Shown here: in pieces, positions 18,568-28,192 of the stretch
Position numbering within the stretch: position 1 is the stretch's first letter
Layout: the number at the start of each line of letters is the position of its first letter
From: Pseudomonas sp. MYb60
GTDB taxonomy: Bacteria; Pseudomonadota; Gammaproteobacteria; Pseudomonadales; Pseudomonadaceae
Direction: 5' to 3'
Length of the DNA: 64,000 bases
Assembly: GCF_002979555.1 (NCBI RefSeq)
Contig: NZ_PCOZ01000005.1
Location: 310,001-374,000 of the forward strand
Notes under the pieces: model-generated
The model's input: only the letters and a program-made list of their open reading frames with translations
Databases searched by the model: none
Told to the model about the DNA's origin: nothing
Translations under genes and position numbers: made by a program

Positions 18568-19737
18568 ATGAAACGCCCTCGACCCGCCCGACGCGCCTTG
18601 CTAGTTGTCGCGTGCCTGATCCCCATCGCCGCGATCGCCGCCTGGCAAGTACTGCCGGCGGGGCGTGACACCCTCAGCACCGTCACCGTGACCCGCGGCA
18701 ATATCGAAAACAGCGTGACCGCCCTCGGCACGTTGCAACCACGGCGCTATGTGGACGTGGGCGCCCAGGCGTCCGGGCAGATCCGCAAGATCCACGTCGA
18801 GGCCGGCGACCAGGTCCAGGAAGGCCAGTTGCTGGTGGAGATCGACCCGTCCACGCAAAAAGCCAAGCTCGACGCCAGCCGCTACGCCATCGAGAACCTC
18901 AAGGCCCAGTTGCAGGAACAAAAGGCCCAGCACGAACTGGCACGCCAGAAGTTCCAGCGCCAGCAACGCCTGGTGGCCGGCAACGCCACCCGTGAGGAAG
19001 ACGTGCAAACCGCCAAGGCCGAACTGAGTGCCACCCGGGCGCGCGTCGACATGTTCCAGGCGCAGATCCTGCAAGCCCAGGCCAGCCTGCGCAGCGACGA
19101 GGCCGAGCTGGGTTACACACGTATCTACGCGCCGATGACCGGCACCGTGGTGGCGGTGGACGCGCGGGTCGGCCAGACCCTCAACGCCCAGCAACAGACG
19201 CCGCTGATCCTGCGCATCGCCAAGCTGTCGCCGATGACCGTGTGGGCCGAGGTCTCGGAAGCTGACATCGGCCACGTCAAGCCCGGCATGACCGCCTATT
19301 TCACCACCTTGAGCGGCGGCAACCGGCGCTGGACCAGCACCGTGCGCCAGATCCTGCCGGTCCCGCCCAAGCCGCTGAATGAAACCCAGGGCAGCGGCAG
19401 CCCCAACAGTTCCGGTAAAAGCGGCAGCGGCCGCGTGGTGCTGTACACCGTGCTGCTGGACGTGGACAACAGTGACAACGCGCTGATGGCCGAAATGACC
19501 ACCCAGGTGTTCTTCGTCGCCAGCCAGGTCAAGGACGCCCTCACCGCACCGGTCGCCGCGCTGCTGGGCACCTCGAGTGCCGACCGGCAGACCGCCCGTG
19601 TGGTGGCCAGGAACGGCAAGATCGAAGAGCGCGAAGTGCGGCTGGGCATCAGCGACCGCCTGCGTGTGCAGGTACTCGATGGCCTCGACGAAGGCGATCA
19701 CCTGTTGATCGGCCCGGCTGACGGCAGCGGGGGTTGA
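18568..19737 (+). CDS. pvdR: PvdR, periplasmic adaptor of the pyoverdine efflux pump
   Basis: A 389-residue MacA-like membrane fusion protein with an N-terminal anchor (about residues 10-28), a lipoyl half ([26 protein letters not shown]), a long coiled coil (about 85-165) and the returning lipoyl/barrel region ([23 protein letters not shown]). It links PvdT to OpmQ and takes part in recycling and secreting pyoverdine. The ATG at 18568 (MKRPRPARR) gives the family's usual length; a frame open from 18505 adds an atypical stretch. It is divergent from pvdA and begins pvdR-pvdT-opmQ, with a one-base gap to pvdT. Confidence 0.92.
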   Translation: MKRPRPARRALLVVACLIPIAAIAAWQVLPAGRDTLSTVTVTRGNIENSVTALGTLQPRRYVDVGAQASGQIRKIHVEAGDQVQEGQLLVEIDPSTQKAKLDASRYAIENLKAQLQEQKAQHELARQKFQRQQRLVAGNATREEDVQTAKAELSATRARVDMFQAQILQAQASLRSDEAELGYTRIYAPMTGTVVAVDARVGQTLNAQQQTPLILRIAKLSPMTVWAEVSEADIGHVKPGMTAYFTTLSGGNRRWTSTVRQILPVPPKPLNETQGSGSPNSSGKSGSGRVVLYTVLLDVDNSDNALMAEMTTQVFFVASQVKDALTAPVAALLGTSSADRQTARVVARNGKIEEREVRLGISDRLRVQVLDGLDEGDHLLIGPADGSGG

Positions 19738-19738
19738 G

Positions 19739-21709
19739 TTGACCACGCCCCTGATCGAACTCAAGAACATCCGCAAGTCCTACGGCGGCGGCGACAGCCC
19801 GCAGGTCGACGTGCTGCGCGGCATCGACCTGGCGATCCATGCCGGGGAATTTGTCGCGATTGTCGGCGCGTCCGGCTCCGGCAAATCCACCTTGATGAAT
19901 ATCCTCGGCTGCCTCGACCGCCCGAGCGTCGGCGACTATTTGTTCGCCGGGGAAAACGTCGCCCACCTGGACAGCGATGCCCTCGCCTGGCTGCGCCGCG
20001 AAGCCTTTGGGTTCGTGTTTCAGGGCTATCACCTGATCCCCTCCGGCTCGGCCCAGGAAAATGTCGAGATGCCGGCGATCTACGCCGGCATCAGCGCCAC
20101 CGAACGGCAAGCCCGCGCCCGCGCCCTGCTCACCCGCCTGGGCCTGGCCGAGCGCACCGGCAACCGCCCGCACCAGCTCTCCGGCGGGCAGCAACAACGG
20201 GTGTCGATCGCCCGCGCCTTGATGAACGGCGGGCATATCATCCTCGCCGACGAACCCACCGGTGCCCTCGACAGCCACAGCGGCGCCGAGGTCATGACCC
20301 TGCTGGACGAACTCGCCAGCCAGGGCCACGTGGTGATCCTGATCACCCACGACCGCGAAGTGGCGGCACGCGCCAACCGCATCATCGAGATTCGCGACGG
20401 CCTGATCATCAGCGACTCGGCCCACGCCAACGACGTCGCACCGCCCCTCGCCAGCGGCGCCCTGCAAGCCGTCGACCTGCGCCAGCGCCTGGTGGACGGC
20501 GCCGAGCACAACGGCGCGTGGAAAGCCGAGCTGCTCGACGCCGTGCGCGCGGCGTGGCGGGTGATGTGGATCAACCGCTTCCGCACCGCACTGACGCTGC
20601 TCGGCATCATCATCGGCGTGGCCTCGGTGGTGGTGATGCTCGCGGTGGGTGAAGGCAGCAAGCGCCAGGTCATGGCGCAGATGGGCGCGTTCGGCTCCAA
20701 CATCCTCTACCTCAGCGGCTCGTCGCCCAACCCGCGCACGCCCCAGGGCATCATCACCCTCGACGACGTCCACGCGCTGGGGGCGTTGCCTCAGGTCAAG
20801 CGCATCATGCCGGTCAACGGCAGCGAAGCCGGGGTGCGCTACGGCAACGTCGACTACATGGCCTACGTGGGCGGCAACGACACGAATTTCCCGCTGATTT
20901 TCAACTGGCCGGTGGTCGAGGGCAGCTACTTCACCGCTGCGGACGAACGCAACGCGGCCACCGTGGCGGTGATCGGCCACCGGGTCAAAGAGAAGCTGTT
21001 CAAGGGCGAGGTCAACCCCATCGGCCAGTACATTCTTATCGAGAATGTGCCCTTCCAGGTCATCGGCGTGCTCGAGGAAAAAGGCGCCAGCTCCGGCAAC
21101 AAAGACAGCGACGACCGCATCGCCATCCCCTACACCGCCGCCAGCGTGCGCCTGTTCGGCAGCTACAACCCCGAGTACGTGGTGATCGCCGCGGCGGATG
21201 CGCGCAAGGTCCACGAGACCGAGCGGGCCATCGACCAGCTCATGCAGCGTTTGCACCACGGCAAGCGCGACTACGAGCTGACCAACAACGCGGCAATGAT
21301 CCAGGCTGAGGCACGCACGCAGAACACGCTGTCGCTGATGCTTGGTTCGATTGCGGCGATTTCCCTGTTGGTGGGCGGTATCGGCGTGATGAACATCATG
21401 CTGATGACCGTGCGCGAGCGCACCCGCGAGATCGGTATCCGCATGGCCACCGGTGCGCGCCAGCGCGACATCCTGCGCCAGTTTCTCACCGAGGCCGTGA
21501 TGCTCTCGGTGGTCGGCGGCCTCTGCGGCATCGCCCTGGCCCTGCTGGTGGGCGGTGTACTGGTGCTGGCCAAGATCGCTGTGCAGTTTTCCCTGGTGGC
21601 GGTGCTCGGCGCATTTGGCTGTGCGCTGGTCACCGGCGTCGTATTCGGCTTCATGCCGGCCCGTAAAGCTGCCCGGCTCGATCCGGTTAAGGCGTTGACC
21701 AGTGAATAA
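19739..21709 (+). CDS. pvdT: PvdT, MacB-like ABC transporter of the pyoverdine efflux pump
   Basis: A 656-residue fusion of an N-terminal ATPase and a MacB-type permease. Walker A is GASGSGKST (about residues 43-51), the signature [15 protein letters not shown], and Walker [13 protein letters not shown]. The permease half has one helix near residue 285, a large periplasmic domain (about 305-525) and three C-terminal FtsX-type helices (from about 535) with the [13 protein letters not shown] loop. The start appears to be TTG at 19739, one base after the pvdR stop, since the conserved protein begins [17 protein letters not shown] and no ATG or GTG is nearby. Such a start could lower its translation relative to pvdR. 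Confidence 0.92.
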   Translation: MTTPLIELKNIRKSYGGGDSPQVDVLRGIDLAIHAGEFVAIVGASGSGKSTLMNILGCLDRPSVGDYLFAGENVAHLDSDALAWLRREAFGFVFQGYHLIPSGSAQENVEMPAIYAGISATERQARARALLTRLGLAERTGNRPHQLSGGQQQRVSIARALMNGGHIILADEPTGALDSHSGAEVMTLLDELASQGHVVILITHDREVAARANRIIEIRDGLIISDSAHANDVAPPLASGALQAVDLRQRLVDGAEHNGAWKAELLDAVRAAWRVMWINRFRTALTLLGIIIGVASVVVMLAVGEGSKRQVMAQMGAFGSNILYLSGSSPNPRTPQGIITLDDVHALGALPQVKRIMPVNGSEAGVRYGNVDYMAYVGGNDTNFPLIFNWPVVEGSYFTAADERNAATVAVIGHRVKEKLFKGEVNPIGQYILIENVPFQVIGVLEEKGASSGNKDSDDRIAIPYTAASVRLFGSYNPEYVVIAAADARKVHETERAIDQLMQRLHHGKRDYELTNNAAMIQAEARTQNTLSLMLGSIAAISLLVGGIGVMNIMLMTVRERTREIGIRMATGARQRDILRQFLTEAVMLSVVGGLCGIALALLVGGVLVLAKIAVQFSLVAVLGAFGCALVTGVVFGFMPARKAARLDPVKALTSE

Positions 21710-23108
21710 ACCATCCCTCTACCTGATGCCCGGCGTGTGCCTGTTACTCAGCGCCTGCGCCGGCAGCCCGCCGGCCCTCGACAGCCGCATCGCGCCGCCC
21801 GCGGCCTGGCAATTTGCCGAGCGCAACGCGGCCCAGGCCACCAACCTGCAATGGTGGACTCACTTTGGCAGCCCGCAGCTCAACCGCTTGGTCGAACAGG
21901 CTCGGCGCGACAGTTTCGACGTGGCCGCCGCCACCGCGCGCGTGCGCCAGGCGCAGGCCAGCGCCGTGATCGCAGGGGCGCCGCTGTTGCCCGAGGTGAA
22001 ATTCAACCTCGCCACCAGCCACCAGAAACTCATTCGGGGCGCGGGAGGGCCTGACCTGGATGTGTCCCAGAGCGACAAGGCCGTCGACAACTTCGGCGCC
22101 AACCTCACCGCCAGCTACGAAATCGACTTCTGGGGTGGCCGCGCCGCCGCCCGCGACAGCGCCCTGCACAGCCTGCGCGCCAGTGAGTATGACCAGGCCA
22201 CTGTAGAACTGACCCTGCTGGCCAGCGTCGCCGACCGGTACGCACAGACCCTCGCGGCCGATCAGCGCAAGCAGATTGCCGAGCTCAACCTGGCGAATGC
22301 GCGCAACGTCCTTGACCTGGTTCAGACCCGTTACGACGCCGGCTCCGCCACCGCCCTGGAATTGGCCCAGCAAAAAAGCCTGGTGGCCAGCCAGCAGCGC
22401 CAATTGCCGCTGATCCAGCAACTGGCCGAAGATTCACGCATCACCCTGGCCGCCCTCCTCGGCCAGCCGGTGCAGGCCCTGGAACTGGGAAGCGAAGCGT
22501 TTCAAGCGCTGACCTGGCCGGGCATCGGCGCGGGCGTGCCCAGCCAACTGCTGAGCCGCCGGCCCGACATCGCGAAAGCCGAGGCTCAGTTGGCGGCGGC
22601 CCAAGCTGATGTCAGCATGGCCCGCGCGGCCATGCTGCCCGCGCTTACCCTCGGTGCCACCCTGGGTTCTGACGCCTACAAGGCCCTGGAAATCCTGCGT
22701 AGCCCCTACTACACGCTGACCGCCGGGCTGGTGGCGCCGATTTTCAACAATGGCCAACTGCGCGCCGAACGGGACAAGGCCCGCGCTCGCCAGGATGAAT
22801 TGCTGTACACCTACCGCGCCACGATCATCAACGGCTTTGCCGATGTGGAAAAATCCCTCAGCAACATCACCCGCCTCGACCAGCAACGCGCGTGGCAGGG
22901 TGAAGAACTGCAACAGGCACAAACCGCCTTCGAGATCGCCGAAAGCCGTTACCAGGCGGGGGCCGAAGACCTGCTCACTGTCCTCGAGACCCAGCGCACC
23001 CTGTACGCGGCCCAGGACCAGAACGTGCAGTTGCGACTGTCGCGCCTGCAAGCCAGCATTGCACTGTACAAAGCGCTGGGAGGCGGCTGGACTACAGAGA
23101 TCCGATAA
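21702..23108 (+). CDS. opmQ: OpmQ, outer-membrane channel of the pyoverdine efflux pump
   Basis: A 468-residue TolC-like (NodT family) outer-membrane lipoprotein. The N-terminal signal ends in a lipobox (LLLSAC, Cys at about 19). Two OEP domains follow, with the paired motifs [23 protein letters not shown] and [22 protein letters not shown] marking the duplicated halves. The start is GTG at 21702, inside pvdT, overlapping its end by eight bases, so translation is coupled. It completes the PvdR-PvdT-OpmQ tripartite pump for pyoverdine. A 13-base perfect palindrome lies 52 bases after its stop. Confidence 0.92.
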   Translation: MNKPSLYLMPGVCLLLSACAGSPPALDSRIAPPAAWQFAERNAAQATNLQWWTHFGSPQLNRLVEQARRDSFDVAAATARVRQAQASAVIAGAPLLPEVKFNLATSHQKLIRGAGGPDLDVSQSDKAVDNFGANLTASYEIDFWGGRAAARDSALHSLRASEYDQATVELTLLASVADRYAQTLAADQRKQIAELNLANARNVLDLVQTRYDAGSATALELAQQKSLVASQQRQLPLIQQLAEDSRITLAALLGQPVQALELGSEAFQALTWPGIGAGVPSQLLSRRPDIAKAEAQLAAAQADVSMARAAMLPALTLGATLGSDAYKALEILRSPYYTLTAGLVAPIFNNGQLRAERDKARARQDELLYTYRATIINGFADVEKSLSNITRLDQQRAWQGEELQQAQTAFEIAESRYQAGAEDLLTVLETQRTLYAAQDQNVQLRLSRLQASIALYKALGGGWTTEIR

Positions 23109-23160
23109 ACATAAAGCCGATTTCCTACAAGATTACCTCTCTCACCCTACATTTTTCGCC

Positions 23161-23173
23161 CCAAGGTCCTTGG
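23161..23173. repeat. Short perfect palindrome CCAAGGTCCTTGG
   Basis: This 13-base palindrome lies between opmQ and the next gene and is followed by TAAAAAA. It may be a weak terminator stem or a regulator site; there is not enough around it to choose. Confidence 0.35.
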
Positions 23174-23212
23174 TAAAAAAGCCGCTATCTTACGGCTGCC
23201 CGGAACCTTCCC

Positions 23213-23956
23213 ATGACTGCTGCAAAAATCCTGGCCTGCGCCGGCCTCTGGTTGGCAGCAGGCCTTGCCGTCGCGGGGCCGCTGATCCCCCCGACGGCCA
23301 TCGACTGGCTGCTCGATTGCCCCCTCGCCACCCGCGAACGCCTGGACCCCGACGTGCTGGACCGCACCCAATGCGGCGTGGTGAGCGTGCCGCGCAACTA
23401 TTCGGCGCTGCGCCAGGGCAGCCTGCGGCTTTACCTCACCCGCGTCGGCGCGCGCGATCCTCTCAGCCGCGCAGGCGTGGTGTTCGTCCTGCCCGGCGAC
23501 AAGGCCATGCCCAATCAGGTGAGTACCTTTGCGCTCCATCTGGCGGGCCGTTGGGCGGCAAATTCGTCGCCGGCCTATCGCACCCTGGTCAACCACTACG
23601 ACCTCATTGAGCTGAGCACCCGCGACCTTGCCCAGGACAACGGGGTTGACCAAGCCGTGCTGGACATGGAGTTCGTGCGTGCCCAACTCGGCGAGGCGCA
23701 GTTGCACTACCTGGGCAACGCCGGTGCCGCACGCCTGGGCAATCGTTACGGCGCGCAGTTTCCCGAACGCATCACGCGCATGGTGCTGATCAACGCTGAA
23801 CCGGGCGACCCGGCCACACCCCGCGTAGACCAACTGCGCCTCAAGGACCCCGGCACGCCGGGCGCCAGCGGCTGTATCGACCAATGGACGGGCACCTTCC
23901 TGGCCTACGGCACGCAACCCCCCCGCTCCAGTCGCTGCCTGGATCTGCGTGACTGA
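23213..23956 (+). CDS. Exported alpha/beta hydrolase-like protein lacking the nucleophile
   Basis: A 247-residue protein with a signal peptide (KILACAGLWLAAGLAVA, cleavage near residue 21) and the start of a TAP-type (tripeptidyl aminopeptidase-like) alpha/beta hydrolase: CGVVSVPRNYSA, VVFVLPGDKA, YDLIELSTRDLAQDNGVDQAVLDMEFVRAQLG, and FPERITRMVLIN. At the nucleophile elbow, where relatives have G-x-S-x-G, it reads YLGNAGAARLG, with Ala in place of Ser. It also ends soon after that strand, lacking the lid and the C-terminal Asp/His region of the roughly 450-500 residue family. It is probably a non-catalytic or decaying relative. The two cysteines at the end (GCIDQW, SSRCLD) might form a disulfide. 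Confidence 0.65.
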   Translation: MTAAKILACAGLWLAAGLAVAGPLIPPTAIDWLLDCPLATRERLDPDVLDRTQCGVVSVPRNYSALRQGSLRLYLTRVGARDPLSRAGVVFVLPGDKAMPNQVSTFALHLAGRWAANSSPAYRTLVNHYDLIELSTRDLAQDNGVDQAVLDMEFVRAQLGEAQLHYLGNAGAARLGNRYGAQFPERITRMVLINAEPGDPATPRVDQLRLKDPGTPGASGCIDQWTGTFLAYGTQPPRSSRCLDLRD

Positions 23957-24036
23957 GGGCATCGGCCGATTACGACCCTTTGCCCTCAAAAACGACACCT
24001 TGCGTTGACGCTTCGTCACATCGGTCGTTAAGTTCT

Positions 24037-24061
24037 ATTTATCCGCATTAATACGATAAAT
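24037..24061. promoter_or_regulatory. Candidate autoregulatory operator of the GntR gene
   Basis: A perfect 7-base inverted repeat ATTTATC / GATAAAT (24037-24043, 24055-24061) with an 11-base A/T-rich spacer ends seven bases before the GntR-family start codon. GntR/FadR proteins usually bind short palindromes near their own promoters, so this is a natural operator candidate. Confidence 0.45.
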
Positions 24062-24068
24062 CGACGCC

Positions 24069-24836
24069 ATGCTAAGCCGCCCGCTACGACGCAAACGCCA
24101 GAAGCTGTCCGATGTGATTGTCGAGTCGGTCAAGCGCTCCATCGTCACCGATGCGCTGAAACCCGGCGACCGCCTGCCCACCGAGCGCGAGCTGATGGAG
24201 AGTTTCCAATGCTCCAAGGGCTCGGCGCGCGAGGCACTCAAGGCGCTGGAAGTCGAAGGCCTGGTGAGTACGCGCACCGGCCCCAGTGGCGGTGCGTACC
24301 TGAACCAGGCCGGCACCGAACCGGCCAGCCGGGCGCTGCGCAATTACTTGCACTTCCAGCACCTGGATGGCGAGCAGGTGTACCAGTTGCGCAAGGTCAT
24401 CGAAGTGGAATTGGCCGTGTCGGTGCTCGGCCGCCTGAGCGAAGCCGACTACCAGGCCCTGCAAGACAACGTGGATTTCTGCAGCGCCCCGGAAGACAGC
24501 GAGGCCGGGCAACGCGAGCAGCGCCTGGCGGAGCTTGAGTTCCACAACCTGCTGGCCAGGGCCTGCCCCAACCCGTTGCTGAGCTTCATGGCGCAGTTCC
24601 TCAACGACCTGCTGCGTGATCTGGTGGTGCTGAAAAAAGCCTACAAGCCCAAGCGCAAGCAGTTCGACGCCGCCAACCTGGACTACCACAAACAACTGCT
24701 GATCGCTTTTCGCGCCGGCGATGAAAACGCCGTGCGCAGCCTGATGCACGAACACATGTGCGATGCCGAACACCACATGACCGCCCTTGAAGGCGAAGTC
24801 AGCCCGCACTTTCTGCTGGAGTTCGATCACTCTTGA
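24069..24836 (+). CDS. GntR/FadR-family transcriptional regulator
   Basis: A 255-residue regulator. The N-terminal winged helix-turn-helix (about residues 10-78) has the family pattern LKPGDRLPTERELMESFQCSKGSAREALKALEVEGLVSTR. A C-terminal FCD effector domain follows, with the expected metal/ligand positions (EVELAVSVL; AELEFHNLLARAC; DYHKQLLIAFRAGD; LMHEHM). It precedes the ABC importer, hydrolase and amidase genes in the same direction and is the likely local regulator responding to their substrate or a product. No Shine-Dalgarno is evident before the ATG; the operator-like palindrome occupies that place. Confidence 0.88.
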   Translation: MLSRPLRRKRQKLSDVIVESVKRSIVTDALKPGDRLPTERELMESFQCSKGSAREALKALEVEGLVSTRTGPSGGAYLNQAGTEPASRALRNYLHFQHLDGEQVYQLRKVIEVELAVSVLGRLSEADYQALQDNVDFCSAPEDSEAGQREQRLAELEFHNLLARACPNPLLSFMAQFLNDLLRDLVVLKKAYKPKRKQFDAANLDYHKQLLIAFRAGDENAVRSLMHEHMCDAEHHMTALEGEVSPHFLLEFDHS

Positions 24837-24852
24837 AAACACCACAGACCCC

Positions 24853-24946
24853 ATGTGGGAGGGGGCTTGCCCCCGATGACGCCAGCACACTCAACATCAA
24901 TATTGACTGACACACCGCCATCGGAGGCAAGCCACCGCCCACATTT
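24853..24946. repeat. Palindromic intergenic repeat, copy 4
   Basis: The arms ATGTGGGAGGGGGCTTGCCC and GAGGCAAGCCACCGCCCACAT face each other around a roughly 40-base centre. It separates the GntR gene from the transporter operon, so the two are probably transcribed separately. Confidence 0.75.
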
Positions 24947-25060
24947 GGGCTGCGTTTCAACCACACATCGTTTCATCCAATAACAGGCCTGCCCACAGGC
25001 CCAAGCTCCACCGTATCGCCCTTGCCGCTCCTGCCAATAACTAAACCAGGGAGTCACCCC

Positions 25061-26263
25061 ATGCAGCGTCGTACGTTATTGAAAGCCAGTCTCACCGCAG
25101 CCGCCGCCCTCAGCCTCCCGCTGAGTGTGCGTCACGCATTCGCCGCCGAGCCCTTTACCTTTTACGGCCTCAAGTCCATGTCTGGCGCGTTTGCCAGCTA
25201 TGGCAAGTTTGCCGACATGGGATCGCGCCTCGCGGTGGAGCAGCACCCCGAATTGCTCGGCCGCCCGCTGAACTACAAGGTCATCGACACCGAGGGCAAT
25301 GCCGGCAAGGCCGTGCGCAAGGTGCAGGAAGCCATCCAGCAGGACGGCGCACGGTTCTTCCAGGGCTGCACGCTGTCATCGTCTGCACTCGCGGTGGCCA
25401 AGGAAGTGGACAAGGTCGGTGGCGTCTTCATGACCCCGGTGGGCGCCGATGAAGTCACAGGCAAGGACTGCAACCACGCGACGTTCCGCTGGTCGGTGCC
25501 CACCTACGGCGCGATCCGCGAAACCATGGTGCCGCTGATCAAGCTGCTGCCGGACGCCAAGCGCTGGTACACCATCACCCCGCAATACGTGTTCGGCGAA
25601 GCGTTGCTCGAAGGCGCGAGGAACGTGCTCAAGGAGCACGGCCTGGAACACATCGGCAACAGCTACCACTCGTTGCAGGAACAGGAATTCTCCGGTTACC
25701 TGACCAACGCCATCGCGGCCAAGCCCGACGTGCTGGTGCTGCTCAACTTCGGCAGCCAGTCGTCCAACACCCTGCGCCAGGCGGTCAACTTCGGGATCAA
25801 GGAGCGCATGAAAGTGCTGCTGGTGTGGTCCGCCGGCCTCGATCAATTCCAGGAACTGGGCAGCGATGTGCTCGAGGGCGTGTACCTCGGTGCCCAGTAT
25901 TGGCATCAGGTCGACACCCCGCTCAACCGTGAACTGGTCAAGCTCACCCAGGCCAAATACGGCATCAACCCCACCTACCCGCTGGCCGCCGATTACATCA
26001 GCACCAAGGTCATGCTCGAAACCATTATTTCCACCGCCAGCTTCGACGGCAAAACCGTGGCCAAGGCCATGCAGGGCTTGAGCTTTGAAGGCCCGACCGG
26101 CAAGGAATCGATCCGCGCCGGCGACCACCAGGTGATCAAGGATTACTACCTGCTGATCGGCAAGGCCACGGCCGACATGGCTGACAAGGATGACCTGGCC
26201 AAGGTGCTCAGCGCCGGCCAGTCGTTCCCGCCGGTAGACGCCACGGGCTGCACGCTCGCCTGA
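25061..26263 (+). CDS. ABC transporter substrate-binding protein (branched-chain amino acid/amide type)
   Basis: A 400-residue periplasmic binding protein of the HAAT family (Peripla_BP_6). Its N-terminus has a twin-arginine-like signal (MQRRTLLKASLTAAAALSL, cleavage near AFA). The mature part starts EPFTFYGLKSMSGAFASYG, the usual pocket-lining strand. The start at 25061 is set by GGGAG a few bases upstream and by the signal peptide; the open frame begins at 25022. It leads a seven-gene set (binding protein, two permeases, two ATPases, M20-type hydrolase, amidase). With those hydrolases, the ligand is more likely an amide, carbamoyl compound or related nitrogen source than leucine, isoleucine or valine. 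Confidence 0.88.
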   Translation: MQRRTLLKASLTAAAALSLPLSVRHAFAAEPFTFYGLKSMSGAFASYGKFADMGSRLAVEQHPELLGRPLNYKVIDTEGNAGKAVRKVQEAIQQDGARFFQGCTLSSSALAVAKEVDKVGGVFMTPVGADEVTGKDCNHATFRWSVPTYGAIRETMVPLIKLLPDAKRWYTITPQYVFGEALLEGARNVLKEHGLEHIGNSYHSLQEQEFSGYLTNAIAAKPDVLVLLNFGSQSSNTLRQAVNFGIKERMKVLLVWSAGLDQFQELGSDVLEGVYLGAQYWHQVDTPLNRELVKLTQAKYGINPTYPLAADYISTKVMLETIISTASFDGKTVAKAMQGLSFEGPTGKESIRAGDHQVIKDYYLLIGKATADMADKDDLAKVLSAGQSFPPVDATGCTLA

Positions 26264-26319
26264 CCCCCCGAATATTGCAGGCAGGGCCGCGCAAGCGGCG
26301 TCCTGCCGAGGGTTCCTGC

Positions 26320-27180
26320 ATGCTTAATCTTTACCTGTTCCAGATACTCAACGGCCTCGGATTGGGAATGATCTACTTCCTGATCGCGGTCGGGTTGACC
26401 ATCATTTTCGGCCTGCTCAACTTCGTCAACTTCGCCCACGGCGCGTTCTTCCTGCTGGGCGCCTACATCTGCTACACCGCCGTGAGCCTCACCGGCAACT
26501 TCTGGCTGGCGTTGCTGATCGCACCACTGGTGGTGGCCGCACTGGCGTGGGTGATCGAGCGATTGTTGATCCAACGCATCTACCACTTGCCGCACATGTT
26601 CCAGATCCTGGTGACCCTCGGGATCGCGCTGATCATCCAGGAAGCCAGCGTGATGATTTGGGGCCCGGTGGGCAAAAGCGTCGCCGTGCCAGAACTGCTG
26701 CGCGGCGTGCTGGTGGTGGGCGACTTCGTCTATCCCTATTACCGCCTGTTCCTCATCGTGTTTTCCGGGCTGGTGGGCCTGGGCCTGTGGCTGCTGCTGG
26801 AACGCACGCGCTTCGGTGCCCTGGTACGCGCCGGCAGCGAGAGCACCGAGACCGTGTCACTGCTGGGCACCAACATCTTCCGCTTGTTCTCCATGACCTT
26901 CGCCCTCGGCGTGGCCCTGGCCGGCATGGCCGGTGTGCTGTTCGCGCCATTGCGCGGTGCCCAGCCCTTCGTTGGCCCGGAGATCCTCGGCGTGGCCTTC
27001 GTGGTGGTGGTGATCGGCGGCATGGGCTCGTTCAGCGGTGCGCTGGTCGGCGGCTTATTGGTGGGCGTGGTGCAAAGCCTGATGACCACACTCTGGCCCC
27101 AGGGTGCGAGCCTGATGATCTACGGCGCCATGGCCGTGGTGATTCTGGTCCGTCCCTACGGCCTGTTCGGGAGAGCCTGA
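26320..27180 (+). CDS. HAAT-type ABC permease (LivH-like)
   Basis: A 286-residue inner-membrane permease with about eight transmembrane helices. Family marks are the N-terminal GLGMIYFLIAVGLTIIFGLLNFVNFAHG segment and the cytoplasmic EAA-like loop ending in GMGSFSGALVGG. The ATG at 26320 is chosen over a TTG at 26275 because the conserved protein starts at MLNLYLFQILNGLG and GAGGG precedes it. It pairs with the LivM-like permease that starts one base after its stop. Confidence 0.9.
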   Translation: MLNLYLFQILNGLGLGMIYFLIAVGLTIIFGLLNFVNFAHGAFFLLGAYICYTAVSLTGNFWLALLIAPLVVAALAWVIERLLIQRIYHLPHMFQILVTLGIALIIQEASVMIWGPVGKSVAVPELLRGVLVVGDFVYPYYRLFLIVFSGLVGLGLWLLLERTRFGALVRAGSESTETVSLLGTNIFRLFSMTFALGVALAGMAGVLFAPLRGAQPFVGPEILGVAFVVVVIGGMGSFSGALVGGLLVGVVQSLMTTLWPQGASLMIYGAMAVVILVRPYGLFGRA

Positions 27181-27181
27181 C

Positions 27182-28192
27182 ATGAGCGAGAAAAACCCCC
27201 TGCCGTTCGCAAAAACCCAATCCAAAGCCATGTTGCTGTGGGTGCTGGCCGTGCTGATCGGCCTGCCGTTGATATTGCCGTCGGCAACGTTGGCCACCGA
27301 GATCCTGATCTTCGCCATGGCCGCCCTGGCCTGCAACCTGCTGCTGGGCTACACCGGGCTGCTGTCGTTCGGCCAAGGCATTTTCTTTGGGGCCGGTGCG
27401 TATTGCGCGGCGCTGCTGATGATTCACCTGCAACTGGGCCTGTTCAGCGCTCTGCTCGGCGCCGCCGTGGTCGGTGGCTTCCTCGCGCTGCTGGTGGGCG
27501 CCCTGGCGATCCGCCGCACCGGCATCTACTTCGTGATGCTCACCTTGGCGTTCAGCCAGATGGCCTACTTTGTCGCCTACACCCTCAGCGACTGGACCGG
27601 CGGCGACAACGGCCTGCTCAGCGTGCCGCGCCCGGAAATCCGCATCGGCGACACCGTGCTGCTGTCACTGGCGGATGCCCGCGCCTTCTACGGGTTTGTC
27701 GCGGTGCTGTTCCTGCTGATCTTCATCGGCGCCCGCCGCGTGATTGCCTCGCCATTCGGCAGCACGCTGATGGCGATCCGCGAAAACGAGACCCGCGCCT
27801 CGGCCATCGGCTACGACACCCGCCACTTCAAGATCCTGGTGTTCGTACTGTCCGGCGCCGTCACCGGCATCGCCGGCGCACTGTACGCCATGCTGCTGCA
27901 CTTTGTGCCGCTGTCGAACATCGACCTGGCGATGTCCGAGAACATCCTGATCATGACCATTGTCGGCGGCACCGGCTCGTTGTTCGGCTCGCTGCTGGGC
28001 GCCGGCTCCATCGTGCTGTTGGGCGATTTCCTCTCCGACCTGTGGCCACGCTGGCTGATGCTGCTGGGGGTGATCCTGATCCTGGTGGTGATCTTCATGC
28101 GCGGCGGGTTATGGGGCGGCCTGGCGTCGCTGTTCGAAAAAGTGCGCGGCAGCCGCAAGGCCACCGTTGTCGCCAAGGAGGAAGGGCTATGA
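27182..28192 (+). CDS. HAAT-type ABC permease (LivM-like)
   Basis: A 336-residue permease, partner of the LivH-like subunit. After a hydrophilic N-terminus come about nine helices with family motifs LLLGYTGLLSFGQGIFFGAGAY and GSLFGSLLGA. A C-terminal hydrophilic tail (EKVRGSRKATVVAKEEGL) faces the cytoplasm. The stop overlaps the next gene start as ATGA, indicating a coupled operon. The substrate is not deducible from the membrane subunit. Confidence 0.9.
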   Translation: MSEKNPLPFAKTQSKAMLLWVLAVLIGLPLILPSATLATEILIFAMAALACNLLLGYTGLLSFGQGIFFGAGAYCAALLMIHLQLGLFSALLGAAVVGGFLALLVGALAIRRTGIYFVMLTLAFSQMAYFVAYTLSDWTGGDNGLLSVPRPEIRIGDTVLLSLADARAFYGFVAVLFLLIFIGARRVIASPFGSTLMAIRENETRASAIGYDTRHFKILVFVLSGAVTGIAGALYAMLLHFVPLSNIDLAMSENILIMTIVGGTGSLFGSLLGAGSIVLLGDFLSDLWPRWLMLLGVILILVVIFMRGGLWGGLASLFEKVRGSRKATVVAKEEGL

